Shown: positions 23,822 through 38,800, counted from the stretch's first letter. The stretch: DNA of 64,000 nt from Acanthaster planci (GCF_001949145.1 NW_019091668.1:133601-197600); one strand, 5' to 3'. Translations and numbers: made by a program. Notes: generated from the sequence alone by a model not told the origin.

Positions 23822-26800
23822 TCAACCTTTGTCATCTGTAGGCAAGAAAACAAGAAAAGAGTAAAATTCAAGCTTTTCTTTATTTTCAACCCCTCCCGCA
23901 GCTTTGCCAATGAGTCACATGTATCATTACATGTAGCATGTATTAGCAAGGATGACACAGCTTTACAAGAGAAAAAGCTACAAAATTCCCTCAGAGTTAG
24001 GCCTGTTATAAATATTATTTACCTAACTTCCTGACATTTTAACTATCCCAACAATATCCAGATCTTACAATACATGGTTACCATTGAAAACAATCCAACC
24101 CAATGATAGGCTGCCTTTCTTTTCCACTCAGTGAACTTAGAACTTTCAACCACTTCCTGCCGGGGACTCTGGAATCGGAGACGTATACTTCATATGCATG
24201 GCCGGGGTCTCCGAACTCGGACAAAGGAAACAGGGCCCTGTAACAAAAGACCGTACTCCGAACAAAGACCAGGCTGCTGGGCATTATCAACATTTTTTAC
24301 TCTCAAAAGTGGTAATAATCCAGCCTTGTTTTGAAACCGTATACCAGGGTTTGGGGCATTTATAGCGAGCGGATTACCACCAGGGACAAAAGCGCTCCAC
24401 CACTGCAGCGATGAGCCACACAGCACCGCTGCACGCTAATCTGGCCCCTATTGAAAAGAGGTCAGCAGTGAACTGAGCCAGGTTCGTGAACAAAAGAAAG
24501 TTACATAACACCGCACAATCTAGGCTCTTTTTACAAGGCTGCAGGCCTGGATGAAATACTAGGGCGTCAATGAAGGTCACCCGTCAATTTAGAATAGTGC
24601 CTAAAGATTATTTCGTGCGGCTATAAACGTCCGTTAAATGAAATGACGAATTTTTGAAGAATTTTGAAAGCGAAAAACATGATAATTATGCCGGCCCAGC
24701 ATCATCATCATTGAAAAATGCCCCGGCATGAAGTGGTTAAGGCTCTATTTGTGTGAGTAAATTTTTAACTTGTGGAAATGAATAAAAGCCAACAGTTACA
24801 CATGATTAAATATGATTTAAGATTTTCAGATACCTTAATACTTACTAGTATTGCCATGATTTGAGAGAACTTCTGCTGACTTTGGGCGGTTGTCAAAGTA
24901 AACAGTTTTACTGCCAATCAAGATGACATGATTTCCCCTGTGAGTAAATCTGTAATATCAAAGTACATGTATGATTAAAACTGAAATCTATAAGATGAAA
25001 CAGTACCTCAATATCAATGAAATAACCTGTAATGTGTTGGATTTCTCTAGCCATAGAATTCAGCCAGTGAATTCCAAGGTCAACTTACGTGTATTTATTT
25101 CAACTAAATTTCAGTAATGTATCAATTCACAGATTACGTGACTTGTTTGGTTTCCCAAGACTGACCTCCATAATGCTTTACTGTTTGTGTGGATTACAGA
25201 GGTAAGATGAGGGAATGTTATAGCAAGGCAGTGTAACTGACTGCTTGGCCAGAACAAGCAAAACAGGTTTCTATCATTCTCTAAGCACAAGAAGAAGAGT
25301 GAAACTAAACATGTATAAAGAAGTCATTACAGCATGAGGTTGCATTATGGCAATACACCTGTGACTATAGGGAAGCAGTCGTAAACTGATTATTTTGCAA
25401 GGAAACTTTATTTCAAAAGTTTCAAATTACAAAAAATTAATTAAATAATTCAAAAATGTAAAAAAAATTTAATCACAGGCAAAACTCCCAAAGTTTTGGT
25501 AAATATAAGGAAACTTGGGGTAGAATTTTATTATAATTTCATTTTAAATATCAATAAAAAGCCCTTCAACCAATTTTTTGTTACTTGTAGTCGCTGGTTC
25601 AATAAATAGTGACTTCAATGGTATACTACATTATTTCAATTAAAAATCCAACCACTGAGTAACACATTAGATTCTTTGTGTCATCCAAAGCACATTCAAC
25701 AATTTCCGACTTTTACTCACCTTACAATTCCCTTATGCAAGTTATACAAAGGGGTATCTTCAAACACAAACAGACCAAAACATTTGCATAGCTGTAGAAG
25801 CAGTGTGTGGTCATCAACTGAGTCTTGCTCATAGAAAACCGCATAAATTTTTCTAGAAATAAAAAATACCATGACCATGATAAATACCATGATAAAAAAA
25901 CACCTTTGGAAGAACTCGTAAAGTATGTGGGTTTATGATTCAGGAGTCCAAACAATCTTTTTCTGGCAAAAGTTAAACAGATTGAAGAATGAACACTGGC
26001 CATTTCTCATGTTTTGTACTTGTTTCTTTCTAGGCTCCAACTTTCAGACTTTCCATCTCAGATGATGAAAATTCTTGTGCAGTATTGATCAGTTTTTATT
26101 CTACAAGAACATCAAACTATACAATATGAATCCAACAGCTACAATCATTTTGTTGGGCCTGAACATTAAAGGCTTCAAAATGTTAACCTATACAAAGTTA
26201 AGGCTAAAAACAAAACTGAGCTTTGTGAATAGGCTCAGGTTTGATCAAGTACAAGCTGTTCAGGTACAAGGCTTGCACACTCAGCAAGGGTTTAATTGCC
26301 TTTTTTTTCCCCCAAGGTATCAATGGAACTCATGAGACTACCGTATGTGAATTGGTTGAAAACAGTTCAGAGCCCCAAAGGCCGCCATATGTACCATGTA
26401 GGTTCCTCCAGAAATTGGCACTGATCCAAGGATGCATTAACCCCGTAATCAGGGATACATGTAACAATATTTTAAAAACTTTGTCGATTCTGATGTAATT
26501 CTAAGTTTTAACAATTTTTCTCTGCTTAATTTGTCATCTTGTGGAAAATACAAAGTTTTCATGAAAATCATTATTCAAGAACTGTACGGGTGTACTTACT
26601 TAGCATGAGTTTCCAATTTTAGTGACAGTTTGCCTCCAGTTAGGCACTTGGTAAATTCAGTTGGTTTCAATGGCACACTTTGAGTGACAAGACGAAGGAG
26701 TTCTTTCTCATACTCTTTGGCATCTAATTTGTAGACCATAGTTGGTTCCGACAGAAGACCAGCACTTTATAAGAAGGGGGAAAAAAAGAGAGAATAGTTA

Positions 26801-29800
26801 ACAAGTGATGTATTGTCAAGATGTACTTTTTGTCAAAGAAATGTTAATTTTAATTACGGGTGTTGCCCTTAGCTGCTGTATATTTTTATAAACACTATGT
26901 ACATGTACTCAGTGCTTGTCCAAGAGCTTCCAAAAAAAATTTACAAGCTTACCCGGTAGGACTCGAACCCACGACCGCCTGCTCACTAGTGCAGACAACT
27001 TAACCACTCAACTATCGAGCTTGCCGAGGTCGGCTAGCCGGTCTAAGACAGATGTAGCAGCAGGTACCACGAACTACTGTCAAGATGTACTTTGCGTCGG
27101 GGATATTAATATTTGTTATGGGCAAGCTCAGTGGTGAAGTGGTCAAGATGTCTGCACTAGTAAGAGGGAGGTCGTGGGCTCGAGTCCTACCCGAGTAAGC
27201 TTGTGGATTTTTTCGGAAGCTCTCAGACAAGCACTGAGTATACAGTTTTTAGGAATATCTGTTGGGTAAGGGCAAAACCTGTAATTAAAATTAACAACAG
27301 ATGGACAAATTTCAGTGAGATACTTTAGAGAATAATGAATTAGGCACAATAAAATCTGCTTGGCAAAATTACTGACAAAAATGTCACATGATGTATATTG
27401 TCTATGAACCAATTCACTGATAATAGTGCTTAACATTAAAATTTGCTAAGGATTGGTTTTTAGTTCTAAATTACATTGATCTTTGTTACATTGTTCTATG
27501 TAATCTTGGATCAGTTAACTCTGACCATGGATTACAGTACCTATGAACCTACACTTAAACAAATTTCTTTCTTCATCACCATTTGAACTAATACAATAGT
27601 ATACAGACCTATACAGTCAGTCCGCAGCGCATGCACTGATGAAGTCAATCCCATACTTTGTTTGCATGGCCTTCTGCTCGAATCTGCAACAAGACTTGAG
27701 CGTATTTTGCCAAGAGTTCAACAAAATTTTTTTAATGAACTACATGTTCCAAATGAAGCACTGGGTTTCCAAGATGGCGTAGTAAGTCCGAAGCTCACAT
27801 TTTTTTTTGTCTAGATTAAGTTAATTTTAGGCATAATTTGGTTCATTTGAAGATCAAGTAAGACTCTGAGGATGTTTTGGAGCTATGATTTTGATTGTTG
27901 CACCCTGACTAGAATAACAAATAATGACCAAAATTATTACAACCAAACGATAGAAGAAGCACTAGACTTTCGTTTGATATGTTATTAAGCACGTGGCCAC
28001 GTGTTTGCACTTATATTACTGGCACTTTTCTTGTATGAGATTGCATCTTTTTTTCGGCTGGTTTTCGGCACATGTGGAATGAGATCAGCATTTTTTTATA
28101 GGGGTCTAGCTCTGGATACATTTAATAAAAAATGGATATGATATTCAAAACAACTTGTTCTGTGATACAGTAATGATACATAAACTACACCTTATTCGAA
28201 GCATTATTTGATGACGTCTTTTTCGACCAATGAAGGCGCAGGAAGACTGAGATCTGGTTATGGCGGCATAATCCCTCATCGTTTTCTTGGCGATCATTGG
28301 AATTTTCTGTGCCCTGACTAGACTAAGTGAAAATCAACCTCAAACAGAGAGTTTTTCAGTGGAATATGAAATTTCTTTCTTCATGAAGATGAAATAAGGC
28401 TGCAGTCACATTTAAAAAATGGAAAATCTTGGCATTTTAAATGGCTATTTTGTTGAAATTTGAAGCCTTTGTTTCTGTTATAGATTTCGCCCACCAAATA
28501 TTAAGTAAGTTCCAAAGACTTGCTAGCATGATAGAATGATTACTTCTTTAAAAGAAAATACAGAACACTGTTATAACAAGGTCCTTGGGTCTTGACAAAT
28601 TACCTTGTTATGATAGTTATCTTGTATAATCAATAATGGAAAACAAAGAAAATAAAAACAAAAACTTGGCACCTAAAATTGTCCTCATAAATATGACCCT
28701 GTATTAGGTGGTCTTTTATCTGTGTTCCACTGTATGGATAACAATGTCAATCAAAAAATAAAATGGACATTGAGGCCCACATTCCATGCGTCTTCGCCAG
28801 CTCATTAAGTATTCACAATGAGGTCATGCATATGGTGCACATTAAATGAACGGCTTATCAGCGCACTGCGGACTGACTGTATAACACTGCTGCTTTCAAG
28901 ACATAATCATATTCTCCTTAGCAACCAAGGAAACAATTTACCTGGAGCTTGTTCGGTTGATCAAGTAACGCACCATGAAAGGTTTGTCCTCGTAATACCC
29001 TCCTTGTCTTTTGATCCGTTTGACCCTTGACACATCAGGTATGATAGACCCACCTCCCATGAGGTCTCCTAAGGACCAGCCCCTCCAGGTAGGTAAGGTG
29101 CAACATTCCTTCTGTTTCTGCATCCTGTCTGTCCATAGAGACCGACGGATGATCCATCTATAGACAAGATAGATACATGCAATCAGTGACTATAAGTTGC
29201 TGTTTATTGTAAGGGGTCATGCATATCAATGTAATCATGCTACAATAAATCTTGAAGCAATTATTAATGATAGTGTTTACCTATTCATTGTTTTATCTAC
29301 TGATCTACTTTACTTCATTATTATGCTCATCTTGCCTTTGGAAGCTCTGTGATTTAGCTTTAGTTATGTTCACATGTTGATTATTATTATTAGTAGTATA
29401 GATAAGGTTAGACTAGCTCAGGCAACAGAAGTCCACATCCATGGACTAAACAGCTTGTAACAGTCTCAGGTTATCAGGCATTTAGCATAGTGATGCACAC
29501 TTTCTTAAGGATGAGCACCAAGCAAATGGATAAGATGTAGAAGAAAAAGTTCCTCCTTAAGCATCCCTCAGTCCTGCCTTGCTGAACTCACCCAAATCCT
29601 GGGAAGTCATCCGTCCTATACACAAGAGTTTCATCACCTGATGTACTGACAAATCCTACCAGAGACAAAATATTATGTAGGACCTTCAAGTAGCAAGAAT
29701 TACACAAAGTCAAGTTTGCAAGGCTACATCTCAATGTGGGGATACAATGATTGCTGTGCAGAAATCATTTCTCAATTTCCAATGTTAACAACACCTTTAG

Positions 29801-32800
29801 AAACCGAATACGCAGGTGTTCAGTCAGGACATTTCATTCAGTGACTGTTCAAACACAATCTATAATTGAAGAGTTCTTACAGATGTAGATGTATTACTGA
29901 ATGCTACTTAACTATCACCAAAGTAAATGCAAAAACATTAAACAATGCTTAATTTCGACAGGACTTCGTATTGAGATTATAATGCAAGCACTCAATGAGG
30001 GTTACAGAAAAAAAGACAACAAAATTGTTATTCTTACCGTTAGGATTCCAGGCAGATACAGTCAGAAGAGTCGGGTCCTTGGCCAGCATGTGCAATGTCT
30101 GAGAGAAATACCTTAAGAAGTCTGGAGTCACCTCTAGATAATCTTCCAGGATAATTAGATTCTCCTTACCCTTGAAAAGTTCCAGTGCACGAGAGATGGC
30201 ATCATACAGGAAAGCTGTCAAGGGAAAAACAAACACTTTGTACTGTACACACCATTACCTAACACATATTTCATAAACCATAAATTGGAGTTAATTGGCA
30301 TAGAATGCATTAACTATATCAATTAGTATTGTGAAACTCAACGGGTGTAATATGTCAAGTAACAAACAAGTCCATTACTTCACCTGCATAGTCTGCCTGT
30401 GGTTTGATGTACTCTATGGCAAAGTCATACAACCGGACTAGTTCATTTGGCTCAGGAAAATTACCATTCAGTACCACCTATAGGAGAGTAGTAAGAACCC
30501 AAATAGAATTAGTCTATAGTACAGTCATTTGCAAAACTTTAAGACCACCTAGAATTTTATTGGTATTTCTGTCACTGGTCTTGCATTAAATTGTCTCATT
30601 TAACGATTACTTGACATGTTTTTACAATGGTGCGTAACATCAGTGTAGTGCTCTATACCCATTTGATGATTTTTTTTGCGAAAGTAGGTCTTGAATGGCA
30701 TTTTGTCTGTAAGGCAGCCTTTGTAAAAAAAAAAGCTAGTCTAAGTAATCAGTATGAAAGGAGGGCACACTAAATATTAGACTGTTAACGTTTCAAAACA
30801 CAGAAATGTAGTCATAATAGCTGTTTAACCAATATACATAGGTTACACATTGAAAATAAACATACATGTAAGTTGCCATGATTGACTGGTTTAAGTTTGG
30901 TTTTTCTTCAGGTTAATGCATTTAGTATGGGTGGTCCTAAACTTTTGCAAATGACTGTAAATAAACCAGAAGTATTACAAGTAGAAACCCCTCAAGACTA
31001 TCATTACACCATCACAACACCTAAACAGCACCAACAGTCTCAATTTGAGTCTCAAGCTTGGTAGCGGCACTGAATCTAGTCTTGGGACTGGTCCTAACCA
31101 CACAAAAAATATGCAAAAACACTTAGAACATAAGGTAGGATTTCATGACAAAAATTAGGCAATCTTTTAATTTTCCATTTCTTATTTTTAAGGGAACAAG
31201 TCTGGTGCATTAAACGGTAGCATAAGCATGAACTGCTTGAGTAAAATTGACAGAGGTGTTTTAATCAAAGGCAAAAAAATTGAAAGTTTCTTTCAATTTC
31301 TGGCAGACAAACAAATGCCTAATATGAAGACCAACTGAAGACGCTGATGAACAAAACTTCATACATAATATACATTACAGAAGGTTTATTTAGAAGAAAG
31401 GTGTATATGCAAGAAGTTTGAAATCTATCGTATCTGTGCTTTACATGTCTGTTACAGTAGTTCCATGAAACTGACCCCTAGACTACATCATCACTGAAAA
31501 GAAACTCTATGATGTTAGCAGCCAACCCACCAAGACATTGTTAGGCTTTAGACCAGGCACAGCAATCAGCGAGGACAAACACTTCTGAAGAGGTTCCAAT
31601 TCCACCCCTGCAAAATACAAAGAAGCTAAATATCTTGACAAGCAAGGATTTGGGTCTTCAGACAGACACAATTCAAATGAAATAACATAGCTAATACATA
31701 TCCACATATTCCAATCCAGACCTACCCACAGAAGCCTAACACACGATTTCCATTAATTTGATGGATTAGGAAATGTAGGGCCCATGGTTTTATGACAACA
31801 TGGGGTTTAATGTCCCAATTTTATGCAAACTCAATAGTGTATGATTTTGTAGGGTTAAGGCAGATTTCTGGTAAGAGAGCCAAGGATGTCATGGTTAAAC
31901 TTAACAGTCCCAAATCCCCCAATTTCAATACGATTTTACATACATCCTTGGGGGTTAGGGTTAATGGGTCCCTGGGCATAATGAGAGTACAATATCCAAG
32001 AATTATGTCACGACTATTCATTGACTGGTTCTTACAATGTACAAACCAACCAATCCACAGGCAGAATTGAAATTATCACATAAAATACTCTTCAAGCCAT
32101 TAAAATGATTCTGACAACATTTCTGACTATGCCAGTAGAGCCAAACCTCTATATTAGACAGTTGATTTCTGATCTGCATATACTATACTTCCGTTTTCCT
32201 GGCACTTTCTCATGATATGAAGCTAGAACAATTACAAGTATACAAAGGAATAATTCCATCAGAAACAATTGTTTATGAGAAGAAACAAGATGCATCAGAA
32301 ATGAAATGTGACGGCATTCACAAGCTTAATCTGCAGGCCCTGTGGTATGAAAATCTGACAATACCAAGCATGTTTAAGATGGCAAGCTCAAACATCAACA
32401 CAAATAGACAAAGAAAGTCCATGCAATCTTTCATTTCAAGGCAGATTTCTTTAGATATAAGGCAAAGCAAATTTGAAGTAAAAGATTAGTCATTTAGCTG
32501 ACAAGTGTTTAAGCTTTGCTCAATGGAAGTACAAACACTCGACTTTACACGTGACAAGTACATGCATATTACTTTGCACTAAATACTGGTAGTAACCAAT
32601 TTCAAGAAGACCACAGAGAAAGTTAACAAGCAAGTTCAAGAAGGGAGACAACTTTATTCCAGGGCTGTAATAGCTTACCTGGTACGACAACAATAGGCAG
32701 ATTGTAAGCAGGATTACTTGTCAGTGTTGAGTCATCAAGAGGCAAAGGTCGCAAGGTTTTGTTTACATTTTTGTCTGGAACAAATATGTTCGTCAAACAT

Positions 32801-35800
32801 GTTTCACTATTTCAAATCAACAAATATTTGAATATCAACTTGCATATCAGGTATTTTTAAACAATGGCACTGTCTAATTTTGCAAAACAACTTCAGATTC
32901 AACTGTGGAAAGGATGCCGTTTAGCCACCAAACTAACTCTATTAAAAAAATTACAGAGAAAATGAAATACACTACTCAAAAAAAGTTTAAGGACCACTTT
33001 TTATTTTGTATATACTTTTTTTATGTGAGATATTTTATGGCTGAAAATGTGCATTTGATGTTCTGAAACATTTTTTAAATTTTGTATTCCAAAGAGAACA
33101 CCATCTAACAAACAAAAAATGAAAGAACTAAACCCCACTCATAGCTTGGAAAAAAATTACAAGAATAAAGTGGTCCTTAACATTTTTTGAGCAGTGTATA
33201 AGGATTCAAGGCTGTATTTGTTTGCTTCTCAACTTTTTGATGATAAGAATCCAAATGGCATCAACCACCATCAGATTTAGGCAAACAGAATCGATAATTG
33301 AATGAACTCACCAGAACATAACTCAGGGTAATTGTCATACTGTTTGCAGAATTCTTGCCGTTTTCGATTGCCAATAGAAGACACCACAGACGCTCCTACA
33401 ACTGGAAAAAAGCAAAATGAATTGCTGACATACTGAAATAACAGGACACTCAAATAATCTGCTGAGATACAAAAAACTAACGAATCTAATGCTTTACTCA
33501 TTCGAACATGAAAAGTTTGTCAGTTTATCCCAATAAATACATGTACAAGTCACAAGACTTAAAACTATGGTCATTCTTTAGCTTCTAAGTAAACAAACAG
33601 CAGATGAGACTTGTGGGTTTGAATGATGAACATGAACAACATCTGGAGGGTTTGCAGTACAACCATGGAAGCTCATCTCTTTTGAAAGTTGCGTGGTTTT
33701 GAAAGGACAGATTTTCATTTAGTTCTCCAAATGGTGTGCTCAATTCATCCTCAGAAGATCGTGTGACTCTTGCTGGGTAGGGGCTTAACTCTAACTTTCT
33801 GTGGGATTTTCTTAATATGAGCAGTGAAAAGGGGGCCTTTTGTTCCAGCTATGGAATTTTGTAAGGTTCAGAAGGCTTTACACTTTTCTGCAGTTGGATT
33901 CTGTCAGGTTCAGCAGAAAGTTTAGACAAAACGTGATAGGGTTAGGTTAGGTAGAGGAGGCCAGGTACTGTATTAATAGTAAACCTATCTCAGTTTACAA
34001 TGCATCATTTCAAACTATACGATCAAACATTAAACTGACAAAGCATTTCTGCTGGAACTTTCAGTGCCTTTATCTTGAAACAGCCCCTTTTCTCAGAACT
34101 TAAGATTTCTGAATCCCACATCTTTCTCCCTCTCTGCAAAACAACGTGAATGAGTTTGTTTCTGTCACTTAGTTCTCATGTTATTTCAACAGAATTCTGT
34201 TTGTTGGAGCTGTCAAATATAAAGAGATGCTGTTACCAGGAAAGGCAAAGCTTAACATTTAAATATTTTCACTGAAAGACAAGAAATTGCAGCTATTCCT
34301 GAGAATCTTACTTTTGGTGGGAATACATTCCTTGATTTCCATCTTCGACCCCCATTTTGATCCTTGCCTGAAGCCCAGTTTCTCATAGGGAGTATAACCT
34401 TGGATTCCTCTCTGACCGACAAACACCCAGGTGTCCCGGAAATTCAGATCCTCAATCCTGCTACTCCCAAAAGCTTTCATCAGAGCCTTGGTTTTGAACG
34501 AAATCCTGGATGAGGACCAGAATATATCTATGTATTAGGCTTATTTCAGGTGGATTTCATTACTAGAATTATTTCAAAAATAAAGTATATCTATGAACCT
34601 CTGGATATAATTACATTAACAAATTAGAGCCTTCCAAAAACCACAATATTTACAATACCTAATTAATGACAACCCAAACTGCAGCATGCTTCAGCCGTGT
34701 TATCCCACTGCCAGCATTACAGTCCATTCATTTAACTTTTAAGTTGAATTTATCTTCATTGAACTACATTTGTAGTTGAATATTGCGACCAGAATAGGCA
34801 AACAATCTGAGCTATTTCAGAGATGAAATGAATGTTACTCACTTTCTGGATGCCTCATCATGCGTTGCTATTATGACGATTTGCCCCACCTCCACTCCCT
34901 CTAAGAATTTCTGAAAGAGGCCCTCATCAACAACTGAAGACAAACCAAGACCCAATTGTCATCAATTTTGAAAGTACATTAGAATCTTTACGCAGTGTTC
35001 ATACTAAATAATGCAAAAAATTTGAAACACACAGGCAATATGTCCTGCACACCCTCAAATGTTAAAACAGTGAAGTAATCCTCATTTTTAAAGCTCCTTG
35101 GTACCGTTTGCCTGGTACCTGCTGAACACAAGTCGAGCAAATCTGGGTATTTTTAATATGTCCACTCGTAGCACATTTACATAACTTGAGCAGTAAGCAC
35201 ACCAACATGCAAAGCTCTCTGATTTGTAAATCAAAGAGATTTTCTAGGAAGAACTGGCTAAAATCAAACTGTTCTGTTCCTACTCTACCTGATTCGTAAG
35301 TGTCAAAACGTCCAATTTTTACAACTTTCATCTGCACAGTGTCAAAGATGATGCAGTTTAACCCTCGGGAGCCTGGTTTATAATTTTTTGTCTTCTCTGG
35401 GCCCATCACCCTATCAATAAAGGGAAAAGGAAAAACAGAACACATAATATCCCTTCCTCACCTGAACACTTAAACATGATGGCTATTATATGTAAGGAGG
35501 AAAGAGGAAATCAATAATTCCTCACTGACCCACATCATCTGCTTTAACAGTCATGCATATACAAGCTATCTAAAAAGCTAAGTATTCCATACCTCTGATG
35601 GGCATCATGCACATGTACCTCCCTCAACCATGATAACATCACCAAGCCAGGAGAATGTTTCCAAATCTTCATATGAAGTTTTAAGGATCTAGCAAGGTTA
35701 GGGTTAAGCCTAGATTATGTCAAAGGTCAACCTTACTTTTTACCATCAACACAGACACTTGGTGTTTGTAGCACAGCACCATGAGCATCACCAGCTACAA

Positions 35801-38800
35801 CATGTAGTGAAACTTTATCATTCCCACAATCTGGTATATTACAGTTACTGGAAAGGTCACGTCGTGACTCTATCTCACTGCCATTGGTGTTCACTGAAAA
35901 GGATGAAAATGGGATATCAGCATGTAAATTTTGGATAGGAAAAGAAAGTTTTCTAATTGTTTCTAATCTTCAGGATAAAACCATGAAGAGCCAGACCATC
36001 TGAAGTGCTCCTTGTAAAGTTCCACCATCTTTTCTTTAATAACCCTTCATGTGGTTCAGGGTTGTGTTCAGTTTGAATTACAACAAACGCAGAAGAAATC
36101 AATGATTGAACAAAACCTTTAATGAGAACATGTATGAATATCTTCACTGTCATTTTCTTTATGTGATAAGCATTTATATGGAGAAGGAATAAAGGTATTA
36201 GTCATAAATTTAGAGTTTAACACAACTGTATTTAAATTGCATTTCCAAGCTTACTGGGTAATGCCAAGCATCCACGGAGTTCAATTCGTTCAGCCCACTG
36301 CCCGTGTATCAAGTTCAACTAAAAGAAACATCCAAATATGAAGTACATGAAATCACACAGTTAATGTCGAACTGCATACTTACAATAAAATCAGTGGCAC
36401 ATACGACCACATGCAACAATACAAGTGCAAATCTACATGTACGGTATATGCAATTACATCTACAATGGTAAAAATTAACATGGTCAAAACTTGGGTAAGC
36501 AAATATGTGCCTAAAGCTAAATGGGTTGCATGCCATAAACTTTACCACTTGTGAGAGCCAGCTTGTCGTGTGTCCTTCCATATCATATCTGCCATGAGCA
36601 GGCCATTTCTGTTATATTTCACTATTGCAAACTACCGTAATATTCTTGGTTTCACAAGTCATCTTCAATGTGATTTTGTCTTTAAATTCAATCCAAGAGG
36701 CCATCATCTCACCTTTTCAATTCCAGCTGATGTTCTAATCCCCTTCTGTCCAACAAACACCCAGGATGACCTGTAAGCCAGTTGGTTTATATATTGACTG
36801 TTGAAGTCCTTGGATAAAATGTCTTTGACTTCTTTGGACAACATACGGAATGCATCATCAGCAGTAACAATGATGAGCACATCTTTGGCAGCAATTTTTT
36901 TCAAGAAGTTGATCAGAGAAGGTGGAGCTGATGGATCAAAAAAATTACATCATGCTGGTATTCATAAAATGCTTTCCCAACAGAGCTGTGCAATATTGGA
37001 GTCCATCACAAGTCCCAGCAAGTCCATCACAAGTCCATCATACGTCAATCATAAGTCATTCAGTCTTAAGCCAATGCATAAGATATTCAAATAAGCTTTG
37101 ACAAAAGCATTCTTTTGTCACTGTGCACCCTGTTACTTACAACTGGCCTTTTGAAGGGACTTGTAATTGGACTTGTGACAGACTTGAATGCAACACTGCA
37201 ACAGAGTCAAAACACCTTGATTTTATAATCATCCACAAAAAAAACCTTGATTTTATAATCATCCACAAAAACACCTTGATTTTATAATCATTCACAAAAA
37301 AAACTTGATTTTATAATCATCCACAACTGGCAAACCTGTGGTTACATTTGAATGGCAGAGATCTAAATTTTATAATCATGCTTATCACCTTTAAATCTGC
37401 TCCCTGCTGATGACATATGTTATTCTTCCCATGAACAATTGCAAAAGAATTTTTTTTTAATATTAAAGCTCTTAACACAGTTTGCACTCCATCAGATCCC
37501 CTAAACACTCTCCTTGGATTAGAAATGTTCTTATTTTGAAATTTGTGAAATCTGTTACTTGTCACAAGTTACTTGTTTTTATACAATTTTTCACTGCAGG
37601 CCTCATCCCTACAAACAATAATTACATTCAGGGAGTCACATCTCAAGAGGATAGGCATACCCATTTTAATAATTCTCAGGACTTAAAATCTGTGATAATG
37701 GTTGGGTTTTGTACGAGTAGTCCTTTGTCCATTGACATCATGCCAATATAGGTGTGAAATAATAGTGAATGTGGGAGGGGTGAAGTTAACAAGAAAGCAA
37801 CACACAAATCAAATAATTACTCACATTCAGAATATGTGTCAGCATGCCAGCTAACAACCACCTCTTTAATATTACCTGCATGAAAATAACACAAAATTCA
37901 AAAGCTTGTTCAAACCTGTAGAAATCTGTTAGGAGGAAATGTCCATGTATTTTCTTCCTTGTGTTCAAAATTTTGGGATAAATTTGGACCATATATCTCA
38001 CCATCCATGACGACCATATTAAGTCCTCTGCCTGAATCTTCATCCTTCAAAACTCTGTAGGGAGGTAAATGATTTTTTGTCAAAAAACACTAAAAAGCTT
38101 CTTGGAGTCAAGCCTCGAATTCACTTTTTTCACTTACCCACCACTCACCCATCTCTGACTATCTACTTACCTATTCCTTAGAATAACTTGCCAATTTGTT
38201 CATCGTCAGATAAGGCCAAACAAAATAATACTTGTGCTTCCTACATGTATGTACATGTACATGTCGAGGCTTGCTTGAAGTATGTCCATATTTAAGCCTC
38301 TGAAGTGGCGATAAATTTTAAGACTGAATGTTTGATTTTCTTCATACATGCATATTCCTTTTTTGAGAAGTCAATTAACAGCCTTCCTCTGATCTGAAAC
38401 ATGCAATTTTTCAACAATTCCTTTTCAACAAACTAAACATATTTAGTTGTAAAGATATCTTGAAGCGAAAGAGGGCTGTTTTGTTTTCATGATGAAAACC
38501 TATGTGATTGTTTTCTAAAAAAAAAAGTAACTTGATTACGTAATATTACTTACATTTGATTGTTGAGGCAAATGTAGGGTTTCTGTGAATTTTCAAACCC
38601 TGTCATTAAATGGAAGCCCACTTGACCAAGGCGACATATCCGTCGGTTGTTGCACACTGTAGATTTCTCATAGAGGACTTTCTCACCTGACGAGTATGCA
38701 AAACAACCAAGCTCAAAATTTCACACTTCACACGACTAACTTTTCAGATTAAAAGATACATTAATCCTGTGGTAAGTAACGATCCAATTCCTTTCAGGAT

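Noticed and set aside
31792-32070. 92-codon plus-strand frame
   Set aside because: Sits in an intron of the minus-strand gene, with no homology or splice-linked neighbours.
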